64,000 nucleotides of DNA from Glandiceps talaboti (Eukaryota; Hemichordata; Enteropneusta; Spengelidae): positions 22,747,342-22,811,341 of the forward strand of contig NC_135549.1 in NCBI RefSeq assembly GCF_964340395.1. Direction: 5' to 3'. Positions 63,473 through 64,000 of this stretch are shown here, in pieces. Both the position numbers and the translations under genes were made by a program. Every line of letters starts with the position of its first letter. The stretch's first letter is position 1. Under the pieces are notes generated by a model. The model worked only from the letters and a program-made list of their open reading frames with translations. It did not search any database and had not been told where the DNA came from.

Positions 63473-64000
63473 GTACAGATTGCACCCATCACACAAAATA
63501 TTAATTCACTATAACAGAAAATGAAGTTCGAATCATTTTGTGTTTGGTCTGTCTTGGTAAAAAGATGAAGTCTTCCAAGTAATAAGGATAAAAAACAAAC
63601 ATTATGATGATTTTTGTGTGTGATGAGTTATTAGGTGACAACTTTGTCAATAACTGTTACTTGCTCAAGGCATTCACACAGTTACATTCATGTACCTGTG
63701 ATTATTTGCATATGTGCGAGCAAGCATACTATTGGCATTTGCACTGTAGTGCAATATTCAAAACATTTGCATACCTGTATGCAGAGAGAGTGCAGTAATT
63801 TCATGTATATGGGATCCCATGCATCAGGTTTTTTAGCTGTTTTGGATGTATGTAAAGTTACTATAAGTTAACAGAACCCAATGAGTCTTGGATGCGATGG
63901 CTACATGTACTTGGGGTATTTGCACATCATGTACTGCAATGTTTTCTGCTTCACATTCACTGGCTATACTCATGATTGTATGGCCCCAAAGAATACAACA
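63473..64000 (+). other. ATRIP intron 2 (partial)
   Basis: Sequence after the second exon donor up to the window end. No further exon is recognised. Confidence 0.75.

Overview
This is eukaryotic nuclear DNA from an animal. It is AT-rich, has large introns with GT-AG junctions, many microsatellites and short DNA-transposon relics, and three recognisable conserved bilaterian genes. The protein sequences and transposon style suit a marine invertebrate (ambulacrarian, cephalochordate or lophotrochozoan). I cannot name the species or phylum from the sequence alone. There are no bacterial operons, rRNAs, CRISPR arrays or convincing tRNAs.

Layout. (1) 14198-51500, plus strand: six exons of a calcium/calmodulin-dependent protein kinase type I gene (CAMK1 family). 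They run from just before the catalytic loop to the calmodulin-binding helix. The exons are 14198-14336, 21763-21968, 25496-25608, 26363-26441, 27076-27163 and 51420-51489/51500. All phases join cleanly. The ATP-binding lobe is not found, so bases 1-14197 are probably upstream intron, with the 5' exons outside the window. The last visible intron is about 24.3 kb and splits the calmodulin-binding region. (2) 58592-61061, minus strand: a complete four-exon NDUFB11 gene (mitochondrial complex I subunit, 171 aa). (3) 61669-63472 and beyond, plus strand: the first two coding exons of ATRIP, the ATR-interacting checkpoint protein, truncated by the window end. NDUFB11 and ATRIP are head to head with 607 bp between their start codons, which suggests a shared promoter region.

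Non-coding sequence makes up well over 95% of the window and is the most unusual part. It holds several small DNA-transposon relics: a 616-bp element with a perfect 9-bp target-site duplication, a 161-bp hAT-like MITE with a perfect 8-bp duplication, an AATTGT/TAAGGCCT-ended family with two oppositely oriented copies, and a roughly 100-bp TAGCCTGGAATCC family with three copies. There are also two large imperfect palindromes (about 0.43 kb and 1.4 kb), a fragment of a non-LTR retrotransposon tail, and many tandem arrays with units from 2 to about 300 bp. These include a 21/24-bp satellite, a dimeric ~35-bp satellite, a 33-bp array and a ~50-bp array. Almost all open reading frames outside the named exons are artefacts of these arrays.

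I found no wholly new multi-gene system. The best candidates for undescribed biology are the transposon families, the palindromes, the split of the kinase's calmodulin switch by a giant repeat-filled intron, the NDUFB11/ATRIP shared promoter, and a 25-bp exact repeat spaced by exactly 500 bp that copies part of ATRIP exon 1 into that promoter. Repeat identities and unit counts are by eye.
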